This document shows, one piece after another, positions 1 to 6,195 of a stretch of 64,000 bases of DNA. The stretch comes from Mycetocola tolaasinivorans. GTDB lineage: Bacteria; Actinomycetota; Actinomycetes; Actinomycetales; Microbacteriaceae. The translations under genes and the position numbers were made by a program. Location: contig NZ_RCUX01000013.1 of NCBI RefSeq assembly GCF_003667565.1, positions 1 to 64,000 of the forward strand, given 5' to 3'. Numbering within the stretch: position 1 is the first letter of the stretch; each line of letters opens with the position of its first letter. The notes beneath the pieces were generated by a model. It was not told the DNA's origin and searched no databases. It saw only the letters and a list, made by a program, of their open reading frames with translations.

Positions 1-201
1 CATGCGGCTCGTGAGCGTTTCAATCATGGTGGCGTCAGCCTCACCCAGATGCCGGGCATCATTACCGTGCCGATGGCGAGCTTCGGCGATTAGCTTCCGC
101 ACGTCCGTCCGGTCATCCCACCCAGACACGACAGCACACGAACCCTCATGCCCCGCCAGGCCAGAACACGACCCACGACCACAAAACACGATGTCACTCA
201 C
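1..201 (-). CDS. Hypothetical phage protein, 3' end beyond left edge
   Basis: An open frame of 67 codons starts at a GTG (199-201) that overlaps the stop of the upstream gene by 8 nt and stays open to the window edge. The visible part has three Cys in the first 24 residues (CGRGSC, then GSC) and an Arg/His-rich helical stretch. The coupling by overlap matches the rest of this operon, which is the main support for it. No family recognised. Confidence 0.45.
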   Translation of the reverse strand, partial: MSDIVFCGRGSCSGLAGHEGSCAVVSGWDDRTDVRKLIAEARHRHGNDARHLGEADATMIETLTSRM

Positions 202-400
202 CAGGTGCCTCCTTCCAGTTGGTGCCGAGCGGCCACATCAGGGCCGTGCCCGTGCCGTCGGTGAAGTTGATCTCGGCGACCAGCATGTCTTTCGTGGTGT
301 GCAGCATTCCCGACTTGACCACGCGCCCGTCAGGGGCGACCGCGCCCGCCTTGAGCGCGGACGGCGGCAGAATCGCGATAACCGTCTGCGCGCTACTCAC
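194..400 (-). CDS. Hypothetical phage protein, 68 aa
   Basis: Short protein starting MSSAQTVIAI from a GTG codon. The start was chosen because it overlaps the stop of the preceding gene by 8 nt (GTGAGTAG); a longer frame exists upstream but has the Arg-rich composition of a shadow of the neighbour. The body (SGMLHTTKDMLVAEINF, then GTALMWPLGTNW) looks like a compact beta-rich fold. No recognised domain. Confidence 0.6.
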   Translation of the reverse strand: MSSAQTVIAILPPSALKAGAVAPDGRVVKSGMLHTTKDMLVAEINFTDGTGTALMWPLGTNWKEAPGE

Positions 401-776
401 TGGGAACCTCCTCGACTGCGTCGCTCTGCACCTTGGCGAACCATGCGTCATAGATCGCGAAGAACTCCTCGACGTCCAACTCCTCGCCCATGCTCGCAGC
501 AACCGCAACCGCTCCGACCTGAGCAAGCGAACGCATGTCGCCCGCATCCAAATTGCCTCTCGGCGAGCGGGGTTTCTTGAACCGCTCGAGATACGTGGTG
601 GTCCGCCATGGGACCGCCCAAAGGTGCGGCGCATCCTCGCTGCCGCTGCTGATCGTTTCGACCATCTCGGCATTGAGCGCGTTTGCATACTCGACGGCTT
701 CGCGCATCGTGTCGAACTCCGCGATATCGTCGGGGCCCTCGGTATTCACGATGAACGGCTTCCAGTTCGTGCTCAT
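393..776 (-). CDS. Hypothetical phage protein, 127 aa
   Basis: Starts MSTNWKPFIV at an ATG whose first bases overlap the upstream stop (ATGA), the usual coupling in this operon. The first half has an acidic helical segment (DTMREAVEYANALNAE) and the C-terminus another (GEELDVEEFFAIYDAWF). No cysteine pairs, signal peptide or membrane segment. An in-frame upstream extension rich in His/Arg was rejected as read-through of the neighbour. Function unknown. Confidence 0.6.
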   Translation of the reverse strand: MSTNWKPFIVNTEGPDDIAEFDTMREAVEYANALNAEMVETISSGSEDAPHLWAVPWRTTTYLERFKKPRSPRGNLDAGDMRSLAQVGAVAVAASMGEELDVEEFFAIYDAWFAKVQSDAVEEVPSE

Positions 777-1120
777 GGTGTTGTGTCTCCTTCTCCAACT
801 GCGGCGAGCGCGGTGGCGTTTGGTGTGGTGAGTGTGTGGGTGAGGCCGCGTATGGCGGCGAGGACGGTGGTGGGGGTGATGCCGGCGCGGGTGGTGGTGG
901 CGAGCAGATCTTCTACTGCGACGGTGATGAGTTCGGTTTCGAACTCGGACGGTCCTGCGGTCGCCGGCGGTTCTTCGCGGGTGAGGATGCTGTGAAGTGT
1001 GCGAGCGAGCTCCACATACGTGGCACGCTCCCGATCCTTCGCATCCGCCCACCGCGACCCGTCCACCTCGTACAGATGCTGAGCAGCAGCCACCAGACGG
1101 TCATACAGCGTCCCGGGCAC
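773..1120 (-). CDS. Hypothetical phage protein, 115 aa
   Basis: A helical protein beginning MPGTLYDRLVAAAQHLYEV from a GTG start. It overlaps the end of the upstream small Cys protein by about 20 nt and the start of the downstream gene by 4 nt. Composition is rich in Ala, Thr, Glu and Arg with no Cys; it is probably cytoplasmic. No recognised family, but the operon position between ssb and other early genes suggests a role in early phage functions (inference). Confidence 0.6.
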   Translation of the reverse strand: MPGTLYDRLVAAAQHLYEVDGSRWADAKDRERATYVELARTLHSILTREEPPATAGPSEFETELITVAVEDLLATTTRAGITPTTVLAAIRGLTHTLTTPNATALAAVGEGDTTP

Positions 1121-1316
1121 TATCGGTCACCCCCTCAGAGGCAGACAGGCGGCGCGGCCGAGACACCGGGCTACACGACGGGCACGGCATCGCCGACACC
1201 CCATACGGCGTCCGGCACCGTGCACACCCCCGAGGGGCCGGCTTATCCCGAGGCTGCGTCTCCGGAGCCCACGGCCCCGACGTAACACCCATGTTCGGAC
1301 CCAGCACGCCGGCCAT
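1101..1316 (-). CDS. Small Cys-pair (putative zinc-binding) phage protein, 71 aa
   Basis: Carries CARC and CPSC knuckles about 12 residues apart (residues ~31-49), a spacing compatible with a zinc ribbon. The ATG overlaps the ssb stop by one base (TGATG), supporting translation directly after ssb. The rest is Arg/Pro/Ser-rich and probably disordered. It may be a small DNA- or protein-binding accessory. The Cys pairs and coupling are visible; zinc binding is inferred. A shadow frame is possible. Confidence 0.5.
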   Translation of the reverse strand: MAGVLGPNMGVTSGPWAPETQPRDKPAPRGCARCRTPYGVSAMPCPSCSPVSRPRRLSASEGVTDSARDAV

Positions 1317-1810
1317 CAGAACGGAGCCCCATCAGCACCAGCCAGATACGACCCATCCTGCGCGCCGCCATTGAACGACGGTGCAGCACTCGCCCACGGC
1401 TCATCCGACACCGCACCCTGCGGAGAGCGAGCCCCGCCGCCGGAGGACTGTGCACGGCTGACCTGAGCCGTCGCATACCGCAGCGACGGACCAATCTCGT
1501 CAACCTCAAGTTCAATCGAGGTGCGCTTCTCACCGTCCTTCGTCTCAAAGGACCGCTGCTTGAGCCGACCAGTCGCAATCACCCGCGACCCCTTGGCCAG
1601 CGACGCCGCCACATGCTCAGCGAACTCGCGCCAGACAGACGCCCGCAGAAACAGGCCCTCGCCGTCCTTCCACTCATTCGACTGCCGGTCAAAATTCCGA
1701 GGCGTCGACGCGATAGTGAAGTTCGCCACGGCGTCGCCCTTCTGGGTGTACCGCAACTCCGGATCCGAAGTGAGATTCCCCACCACCGTGATAACCGTCT
1801 CCCCAGCCAC
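1316..1810 (-). CDS. ssb: Single-stranded DNA-binding protein
   Basis: A 164-aa SSB. The OB-fold occupies roughly residues 1-110 ([55 protein letters not shown]). A Ser/Gly/Ala-rich linker follows and the protein ends ADGAPF, so the terminal Pro-Phe of the SSB protein-interaction tip is kept but the usual acidic run is weak. It coats ssDNA during replication and recombination. The GTG start (1808-1810) was chosen because it overlaps the upstream stop by one base (TAGTG). Phage location implies a replication-specific paralogue of the host SSB. Confidence 0.92.
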   Translation of the reverse strand: MAGETVITVVGNLTSDPELRYTQKGDAVANFTIASTPRNFDRQSNEWKDGEGLFLRASVWREFAEHVAASLAKGSRVIATGRLKQRSFETKDGEKRTSIELEVDEIGPSLRYATAQVSRAQSSGGGARSPQGAVSDEPWASAAPSFNGGAQDGSYLAGADGAPF

Positions 1811-1992
1811 TACTCGCCCACCCCCGACCACGACACCGAAACCTGAGCCGACGCCACAATCTCGGCGAGCGCCGCCAAATCCTCCACCGACACCGCATAC
1901 CCCTCACGCATGAGCTGCTCCACAACCGCGGACGTTTCGATCTTCACAACCTTGCGCACAGCCGCGTGCGCAGCCTTCACAGTGATAGCCAT
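1810..1992 (-). CDS. Hypothetical phage protein, 60 aa
   Basis: Small helical protein ([20 protein letters not shown]...) encoded between a gene of unknown function and ssb, overlapping each by one base (TAATG upstream, TAGTG downstream). The basic N-terminal half and acidic C-terminal half ([11 protein letters not shown]) suggest a small cytoplasmic helical protein. No family recognised. Its existence is supported mainly by the seamless coupling on both sides. Confidence 0.55.
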   Translation of the reverse strand: MAITVKAAHAAVRKVVKIETSAVVEQLMREGYAVSVEDLAALAEIVASAQVSVSWSGVGE

Positions 1993-2246
1993 TACAGGCC
2001 CCTCTCAGCCGCCACACGGGCAGCATCAATCTGATTTTGAGTAAAAAGAAAGCCGACCGGGACAGCCCGGACGGCACGAGTTTTAGCGTCGAGAATACGT
2101 TTCTCTTCGCCCTTGAAATTCACAGACCTCTCAGCCACCACAGCCACCGGATCCCGAGACTGCAGAAACAGCTCAAGCTCCCGATCCGCGGCCGTGGCCT
2201 CCCACGGCCCCACATACGGCCACGGGCAAACAGTCGGGCCGATCAC
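1992..2246 (-). CDS. Hypothetical phage protein, 84 aa
   Basis: GTG-started protein overlapping the upstream gene by 4 nt and the downstream gene by 1 nt. Visible segments: an N-terminal Pro/Trp-rich stretch (TVCPWPYVGPW), an acidic helix (TAADRELELFLQSRD), then a basic one (KGEEKRILDAKTRAVR). No signal peptide, membrane segment or recognised domain. Confidence 0.55.
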   Translation of the reverse strand: MIGPTVCPWPYVGPWEATAADRELELFLQSRDPVAVVAERSVNFKGEEKRILDAKTRAVRAVPVGFLFTQNQIDAARVAAERGL

Positions 2247-2527
2247 GACGCCCTCGCCAAACGCGGCCCCTCAGGATGACGGCCACACTGGCACGCACCA
2301 AGCACGCGACGATGACACTCCGCACTGCCACACTCGCCCCTGACCCCGGCCACCGGGCTACACGTGAGCGCCCGATGATCCAGCAGCACAGCCACGGCAG
2401 GCGTCCCCTCGTGCATCATCGGCAGAGTCAGAGCAGGCACGACACCCACCGGCGCCCACACCGTTACCCGGATATCCTCGAGCGGCTTTTCGTCCCTCAT
2501 GAGCAGATACGTAAACCGCTCATCCAT
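2243..2527 (-). CDS. Hypothetical Cys/His-containing phage protein, 94 aa
   Basis: Starts MDERFTYLLMRDEKPLEDIR at an ATG that overlaps the stop of the replication-initiator-like gene by 8 nt. The C-terminal third holds a Cys/His cluster (CGSAECHRR then CQCGRH), which could coordinate zinc. The body is hydrophobic and beta-like (VTVWAPVGVVPALTLP). Function unknown. The Cys/His pattern is visible; metal binding is inferred. Confidence 0.55.
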   Translation of the reverse strand: MDERFTYLLMRDEKPLEDIRVTVWAPVGVVPALTLPMMHEGTPAVAVLLDHRALTCSPVAGVRGECGSAECHRRVLGACQCGRHPEGPRLARAS

Positions 2528-3498
2528 GACTCACCCCCTCGTCCTCGAACCGAGGTGCGGAAGCGTTCTTGAGCTGCTTCTGGGTCCACACCTTGTGTCT
2601 CTGACGTGCAGTGCCGCAAGGTCCGCAAGGTTGGAAAGTCCCGAGCGTTTCTTCGTGATCCGGACAGAACATGGAAGGTCCCAGAGATTCGCGAGCGGCT
2701 CCGGAATGGTCCTCCTCTCCGGCCCACGCCTGCCCGCTCTCCTGCTCCCACTCTCGCTCCCACTCTCTCCCTCTCTCTTCCTCCACTACCGCGAGCGGCT
2801 CGCGAATCGCTCCGGAGCCATTCGCGAGGGAATCCTGAGCAGGAGGATCGGGGATCTTTGACGCGCTCGGCCGGTCCACCCTGGCCATTTCCGTCAGCGC
2901 AAGATACGTCCGCTTCCCGACCGCGTACAGCGTCAGGTAACCGATCTCGGCCAGCAGCAGAAGATGCTCGTCCACCAGGTCCTCGGTCATGTCGCGATCC
3001 AGCGCCCACAGATCCGCCTTCAAGAGAGCTGCCGTCGCCGAGGCGCGGCCGTGATCGTCCACGTACAGGTGCAGGCCGATTGCCGTCAACCTCACCTTCG
3101 GGTCCAGCGTCGCGAGATCCTCGTCCCGGAACAGGTCCGGTTTGATGTACCTCTGTCGATTCATGGCCATTTCGTGCAATCCCTCTAAAAATCAGGTCGA
3201 GCGCACGGCGCACCTGAGCAGCCGTCACGCGGAAACATTCGGTAAACCCCCGACCATGCGGGAGCACGCCGAGGCTGTCCTCGGCCGTCAGAAAAGCGCG
3301 CTCGAACTCGGCGCGCAGCTCGGCCAACGCGGCGCGCTCGTCGCCACCAGCGCGGCCACGCATCAGCACCAGCACCTCGCCACCAGTGCGCTGCAGCATC
3401 CGAAGCCGCGACATCTTCCACGCCCGGCCCACCTTGAGCACCCTGCGGCGCGGCCAGTACACCGCGTACAGCATCGCGTGAGTCGGAATCGTCGTCAT
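2497..3498 (-). CDS. T5orf172/GIY-YIG-like protein (real N-terminal domain, doubtful tail)
   Basis: The start has a strong Shine-Dalgarno (GGAG, 9 nt before the ATG at 3496-3498). Residues 1-110 (MLYAVYWPRRRVLKVGRAW... and a C-terminal LGVLPHGRGFTECFRV) resemble the compact T5orf172/Mug113 branch of GIY-YIG nucleases, with VYW/VGRA in place of a classical GIY...YIG. From about residue 107 (position ~3180) the frame runs for 226 codons through the replication gene with a Gly/Arg/Ser-rich shadow composition. The real protein is probably ~110 aa, with the tail produced by a lost stop, an indel or a sequencing error. Only the N-terminal part is trusted. Confidence 0.5.
   Translation of the reverse strand: MTTIPTHAMLYAVYWPRRRVLKVGRAWKMSRLRMLQRTGGEVLVLMRGRAGGDERAALAELRAEFERAFLTAEDSLGVLPHGRGFTECFRVTAAQVRRALDLIFRGIARNGHESTEVHQTGPVPGRGSRDAGPEGEVDGNRPAPVRGRSRPRLGDGSSLEGGSVGAGSRHDRGPGGRASSAAGRDRLPDAVRGREADVSCADGNGQGGPAERVKDPRSSCSGFPREWLRSDSRAARGSGGRERERVGARVGAGERAGVGRRGGPFRSRSRISGTFHVLSGSRRNARDFPTLRTLRHCTSETQGVDPEAAQERFRTSVRGRGGESWMSGLRICS
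2520..3170 (-). CDS. Phage replication-initiator-like protein (winged-helix N-terminus, C-terminal zinc knuckle)
   Basis: 216 aa. The N-terminal ~90 residues (RYIKPDLFRDEDLATL, LHLYVDDHGRAS, LLLLAEIGYLTLYAVGKRTY) match the pattern of phage replisome-organiser/initiator proteins with a winged-helix domain. A Glu/Arg-rich linker follows, and the C-terminus has CPDH...CGPCG, a zinc-knuckle arrangement seen in actinophage replication proteins. The chosen ATG (3168-3170) has an AGAGGGA Shine-Dalgarno 10 nt upstream; a TTG at 3179 is less likely. It would open the phage origin and recruit helicase (family knowledge). The gene lies wholly inside a longer open frame, see findings. Confidence 0.65.
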   Translation of the reverse strand: MAMNRQRYIKPDLFRDEDLATLDPKVRLTAIGLHLYVDDHGRASATAALLKADLWALDRDMTEDLVDEHLLLLAEIGYLTLYAVGKRTYLALTEMARVDRPSASKIPDPPAQDSLANGSGAIREPLAVVEEERGREWEREWEQESGQAWAGEEDHSGAARESLGPSMFCPDHEETLGTFQPCGPCGTARQRHKVWTQKQLKNASAPRFEDEGVSHG

Positions 3499-3889
3499 CG
3501 CGGAAATCTCCTTCTAATCGTCGGGCGGCCGCAGCCGCGGTGATCTCGCGGTAATTGCCGAGATCGTCGTAAAGCACCCAGATCAGGTGCATGCCCACCT
3601 TCCGGCGGGCGGGCCACTCGGCCGGGTCTTGCCAGCGCGATACCGCATACCCATCGGCGAGCGCGTCGGCCGGGTTATTGGTCTTCCAGCCGTGGCAGCC
3701 GGTCGTGCCGGTGCCGCACAGCCCCTGCAGATTGCTGGGGCGTGTGTTCCCGGACTGTCGGTTTTGTCGGTGGTCCATGGTTACGCCGTAGATGCCGCAC
3801 CGAACACAGCGGGGGTCACGGGCTGCGGCGAGCGCGTACGCGTTGGATTGCTGGGCTTTGGTGGGTTTGGGTGTTTTGGGGCCAATCAC
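3185..3889 (-). CDS. HNH endonuclease
   Basis: From the GTG at 3887-3889 (4-nt overlap with the upstream stop) the first ~110 residues carry an HNH-type zinc nuclease signature: CVRCG, then DHRQNRQSGNTRPSNLQGLC and CHGWKTN. HNH proteins cut DNA and in phages often act in packaging or as homing nucleases; the early position here leaves the role open. After about residue 130 the frame overlaps the GIY-YIG-like gene for 314 nt and becomes Arg/Trp/Gly-rich, so the true C-terminus may lie near position 3490. Confidence 0.65.
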   Translation of the reverse strand: MIGPKTPKPTKAQQSNAYALAAARDPRCVRCGIYGVTMDHRQNRQSGNTRPSNLQGLCGTGTTGCHGWKTNNPADALADGYAVSRWQDPAEWPARRKVGMHLIWVLYDDLGNYREITAAAAARRLEGDFRDDDDSDSRDAVRGVLAAPQGAQGGPGVEDVAASDAAAHWWRGAGADAWPRWWRRARRVGRAARRVRARFSDGRGQPRRAPAWSGVYRMFPRDGCSGAPCARPDF

Positions 3890-4293
3890 AGGCGGTCGAG
3901 CGCAGTGGCGATTTCGGCCGCGTAGAACCGTTTGAGGTCGTCGGAGATCTGCCGATCTTCCAGGGCCGTGGTCCAAACCTCGGTGAACAGTGGCCACCAG
4001 CAGTCATCGAGCGAGAGGCAGATCAAGCCGAGGGGGCCGGAGCCCATGAGCTCCACCTCACCCAGCATGATGACCGGCTGCACACGCCACCGATCCACCA
4101 AGTCAGCGACCGCAGCGAGATGAGCGCGCAGCACATCCTCATCCCACACCTTCCCGTCAGCCGCCTGCATGTAGATGTGCAGGCGAATCCGGTACGGGTC
4201 AACGTTGATATCGGAAAACTGCGGGAACCTCTCAGTGAGGATCGCCGCCGCCAGCAGCCGGTCAGGGATGCTCAGCGTCACACGCTGCGTCAT
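3886..4293 (-). CDS. Hypothetical phage protein, 135 aa
   Basis: Starts MTQRVTLSIPDRLLAAAIL with a GAAAGG Shine-Dalgarno 10 nt upstream of the ATG. It is a soluble alpha/beta protein with several Trp residues (DRWRVQPVIMLGEVELMG, DDCWWPLFTEVWTTALED). Its start lies inside the 3' end of the upstream two-helix membrane gene (32-nt overlap), and its stop overlaps the HNH gene by 4 nt. No family recognised. Confidence 0.6.
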   Translation of the reverse strand: MTQRVTLSIPDRLLAAAILTERFPQFSDINVDPYRIRLHIYMQAADGKVWDEDVLRAHLAAVADLVDRWRVQPVIMLGEVELMGSGPLGLICLSLDDCWWPLFTEVWTTALEDRQISDDLKRFYAAEIATALDRL

Positions 4294-4438
4294 GATCAGA
4301 AAACCTTTCGGTCAAGTGCAGACGCCACGACACCGCGAGGCCCGCAAAAACAAGAAGAATCGACAGGCCACCAACAGCCTGCTGAACGAAAAACGCGAGA
4401 AACGCCGCCACATACAGCGCGACAATCCACACCCTCAC
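4262..4438 (-). CDS. Small two-helix membrane protein, 58 aa
   Basis: Short gene found by reading the gap between the clamp-like gene and the 135-aa gene. GTG start at 4436-4438 overlaps the upstream stop (GTGA). Two hydrophobic segments are visible, residues ~3-22 (VWIVALYVAAFLAFFVQQAV) and ~27-43 (LSILLVFAGLAVSW), followed by a short polar tail. This fits a small inner-membrane phage protein, perhaps affecting superinfection or membrane physiology (inference). Not a holin by context: it lies in the early operon and no endolysin is adjacent. Confidence 0.6.
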   Translation of the reverse strand: MRVWIVALYVAAFLAFFVQQAVGGLSILLVFAGLAVSWRLHLTERFSDHDAACDAEHP

Positions 4439-4590
4439 CGGGAAAGCCCCATCAGCAACAACAGCGCGAGAAGCACCACGTACCCCACCGCACCAGCAGC
4501 CAACGCGATATACGTGCCGCGCTCGCTCTTAGGTAACAGCGGCTCATGCGAATGCGGGACCTCCCGGGCGCGACGCGGCCGCGGGCTCAT
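4435..4590 (-). CDS. Small single-pass membrane protein, 51 aa
   Basis: ATG at 4588-4590 overlaps the stop of the clamp-like gene (ATGA). The first 25 residues are polar and basic with two His; residues ~27-49 form one membrane helix (YIALAAGAVGYVVLLALLLL). The positive-inside rule predicts a cytoplasmic N-terminus. Its stop overlaps the next small membrane gene by 4 nt, so the two are probably made together. It contains a TTA leucine codon, rare in this GC-rich DNA. Function unknown. Confidence 0.6.
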   Translation of the reverse strand: MSPRPRRAREVPHSHEPLLPKSERGTYIALAAGAVGYVVLLALLLLMGLSR

Positions 4591-5294
4591 GCCGCAACCT
4601 CGCTCGCCTCAGGCCACAGTGCTTGCATCAACAGCGCCTCCGCATACGGATGCGAAGCCTCGCCCACCCGGATGTACACCTTCCGGGCCGAGCCGTTCTT
4701 TCGCCCTTCGATAGCGAGCGTGTCATTCCGGCGCCGGGCAAGCTTTTGCGCCGCGATCATCCGCCGCGCCGCAACCTGCGACACCTGAGCGCGCACACCC
4801 CGGGCCGCAGCATCCAGATCACCCTCTACCGGCGGATACTCACCACGGACCAACTCCGTCTCGAGCACCACCCGGCCACGCGAAGCCTCCGAGGGGGTAA
4901 CAGCCAGCTGCAGCGTCCCCGGTGCCAGGTCAACGCCTGGCGTGTACGCGGCCACGATATCCGAGCGCCCCACGATGTGCTTGTGGACGGTGCGACGGAA
5001 GTAGTTGGCGTTCTGCAGCACCCACAGCACGGCCTCGCGCGGCACCACAAACCCCGCCGACGCCGCGGACACAGTCTCTGGGGTCAGGACCGTGACCGGC
5101 ACACGCAGCCGATGGACCGCGAAAGGGTCGGCCGCGACCATCACAAGGTCATCGCCCTGCAACCGCCACAGCGCACCCCGCATCACCGGAGCCGCCTCGC
5201 TACTCTCAATCGCCGCCACCATCGCAGCCGCCGCCCACCGGGCAGCACCAGCCTCAATCGTGAAACGGACGATGCTATCCTTCTTGTGATTCAT
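4587..5294 (-). CDS. Sliding-clamp-like protein A (two-domain DnaN-like)
   Basis: 235 aa, paralogous to the protein encoded at 5357-6064. Residues ~36-67 (PVMRGALWRLQGDDL, VAADPFAVHRLRVPV) correspond to the core of DnaN domain 2 (E. coli: TVATDGHRLAV); RGEYPPV (~148-154) matches the DnaN inter-domain FPDY region; YAEALLMQALWP near the C-terminus matches the final strand. Bacterial DnaN has three domains (~370 aa); this has room for two, like T4 gp45 or PCNA. The strict TDRYR motif is degraded to ADPFA. ATG chosen with Shine-Dalgarno AAAGGA. Proposed role: phage processivity clamp or host-clamp decoy (inference). Confidence 0.6.
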   Translation of the reverse strand: MNHKKDSIVRFTIEAGAARWAAAAMVAAIESSEAAPVMRGALWRLQGDDLVMVAADPFAVHRLRVPVTVLTPETVSAASAGFVVPREAVLWVLQNANYFRRTVHKHIVGRSDIVAAYTPGVDLAPGTLQLAVTPSEASRGRVVLETELVRGEYPPVEGDLDAAARGVRAQVSQVAARRMIAAQKLARRRNDTLAIEGRKNGSARKVYIRVGEASHPYAEALLMQALWPEASEVAA

Positions 5295-5312
5295 GAACCT
5301 GTCCTTTCAGGC

Positions 5313-5346
5313 GCGGGCACCTCGCTGTAACGAGGTGCCCGCTTTT
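5313..5346 (+). terminator. GC-rich hairpin with U-tract between the two clamp-like genes
   Basis: A perfect 12-bp stem (GCGGGCACCTCG / CGAGGTGCCCGC) with a 6-nt loop is followed on the plus strand by TTTT. On the minus strand, the direction of the operon, no U-tract follows, so it would end antisense transcripts, or act as an RNA processing or stabilising element just before the clamp A ribosome-binding site. Confidence 0.5.
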
Positions 5347-5356
5347 ACATTGAGAA

Positions 5357-6064
5357 TTACCGCAGCAGCAGGTTGGGCTGCAGGAGCGCTTCGGCATACA
5401 CATCACCGACGCCGTTGGAACGAAACGACAGCAGCACCACACCAGGCTTGGACGTAGCTTCGGATTTAGTGGACCGCAGGCGCGGCTCATCCGTGGGACT
5501 CTGCGCGAGCTTCCCCACGTCAGTCATGAACTTCGTTTTCAGCACGAACTCGCTGGGATAAAACTCGGCCTTGCGCGCATCCTCAATCAGACGCAAAACA
5601 GGCGGGAAGTTCCCCCGCACTGCCGCTTCGCTGCGCGAGAGCGAACCGCCAGGCTCCGGCGACATCACGGTGAAGCCAATGGTTCCCGCATCAGTGGGCG
5701 AGTCCGGCGAAGGCGACGTGAACGAAACCACAACGGGAGCCGTCGCGGATGGTGCCGGTGAGACGGGAGCACGATTCCGATACAAACGCTCAAAGGTCGT
5801 GGCGTTTTTCTGCAGCCAGATCATGAGCTCCCGGCTTGCGAGGAAAGAGACAGGCTCACCTACATAATCCACAGGGACCACTGCGGTATGCACGCGATAC
5901 CGATCGGTCGCTACCAGGCGAAGCTCACCCGGCTCGAGCATCCACTGAACGGTGCAGATCACCGGAGTAATATCGTCGCTAGACGCCGCCGCGACGACAC
6001 CGGCGACCATCTGCTTTATCCGAGGAGCGGACACGGTGATACTGATAGGCTTTTTCTTAGTCAA
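5357..6064 (-). CDS. Sliding-clamp-like protein B (two-domain DnaN-like)
   Basis: 235 aa. It keeps the DnaN domain 2 signature better than its neighbour: TPVICTVQW, then GELRLVATDRYRVHTAVVPV (~48-67), SFLASRELMIWLQK, and RGNFPPVLRLIEDA at the domain boundary, ending in YAEALLQPNLLLR where DnaN ends YxxLLMPxR. Length equals its paralogue and again fits two clamp domains rather than three. A Pro/Ser/Thr-rich insert sits at ~100-125. It starts at TTG (6062-6064) with Shine-Dalgarno AAAGG 7 nt away. Clamp loading would have to use the host gamma complex or occur without a loader, as no phage loader is visible. Clamp homology is read from motifs, not computed. Confidence 0.65.
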   Translation of the reverse strand: MTKKKPISITVSAPRIKQMVAGVVAAASSDDITPVICTVQWMLEPGELRLVATDRYRVHTAVVPVDYVGEPVSFLASRELMIWLQKNATTFERLYRNRAPVSPAPSATAPVVVSFTSPSPDSPTDAGTIGFTVMSPEPGGSLSRSEAAVRGNFPPVLRLIEDARKAEFYPSEFVLKTKFMTDVGKLAQSPTDEPRLRSTKSEATSKPGVVLLSFRSNGVGDVYAEALLQPNLLLR

Positions 6065-6083
6065 AGGAATACCTTTCTGGTTG

Positions 6084-6114
6084 AACGCCCCGTTGCAGCG
6101 GGGCGTTTTCTTTT
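6084..6114 (+). terminator. GC-rich hairpin with U-tract upstream of clamp-like gene B
   Basis: 9-bp stem (AACGCCCCG / CGGGGCGTT), 6-nt loop, followed on the plus strand by TTCTTTT. It has the same orientation and position relative to the downstream Shine-Dalgarno as the hairpin at 5313, although the sequence differs. Confidence 0.5.
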
Positions 6115-6195
6115 ACGCATACGCGCAGTGACAGCCGGGGACTCGAAACCCCGGGGCAGGGCAAAACCCCGCCGAACCAACTTCCTGCCCAACAG

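Noticed and set aside
3185-3490. C-terminal 100 residues of the HNH frame as a real domain
   Set aside because: Overlaps a gene with a better start and ribosome site and has Arg/Trp/Gly-rich shadow composition.
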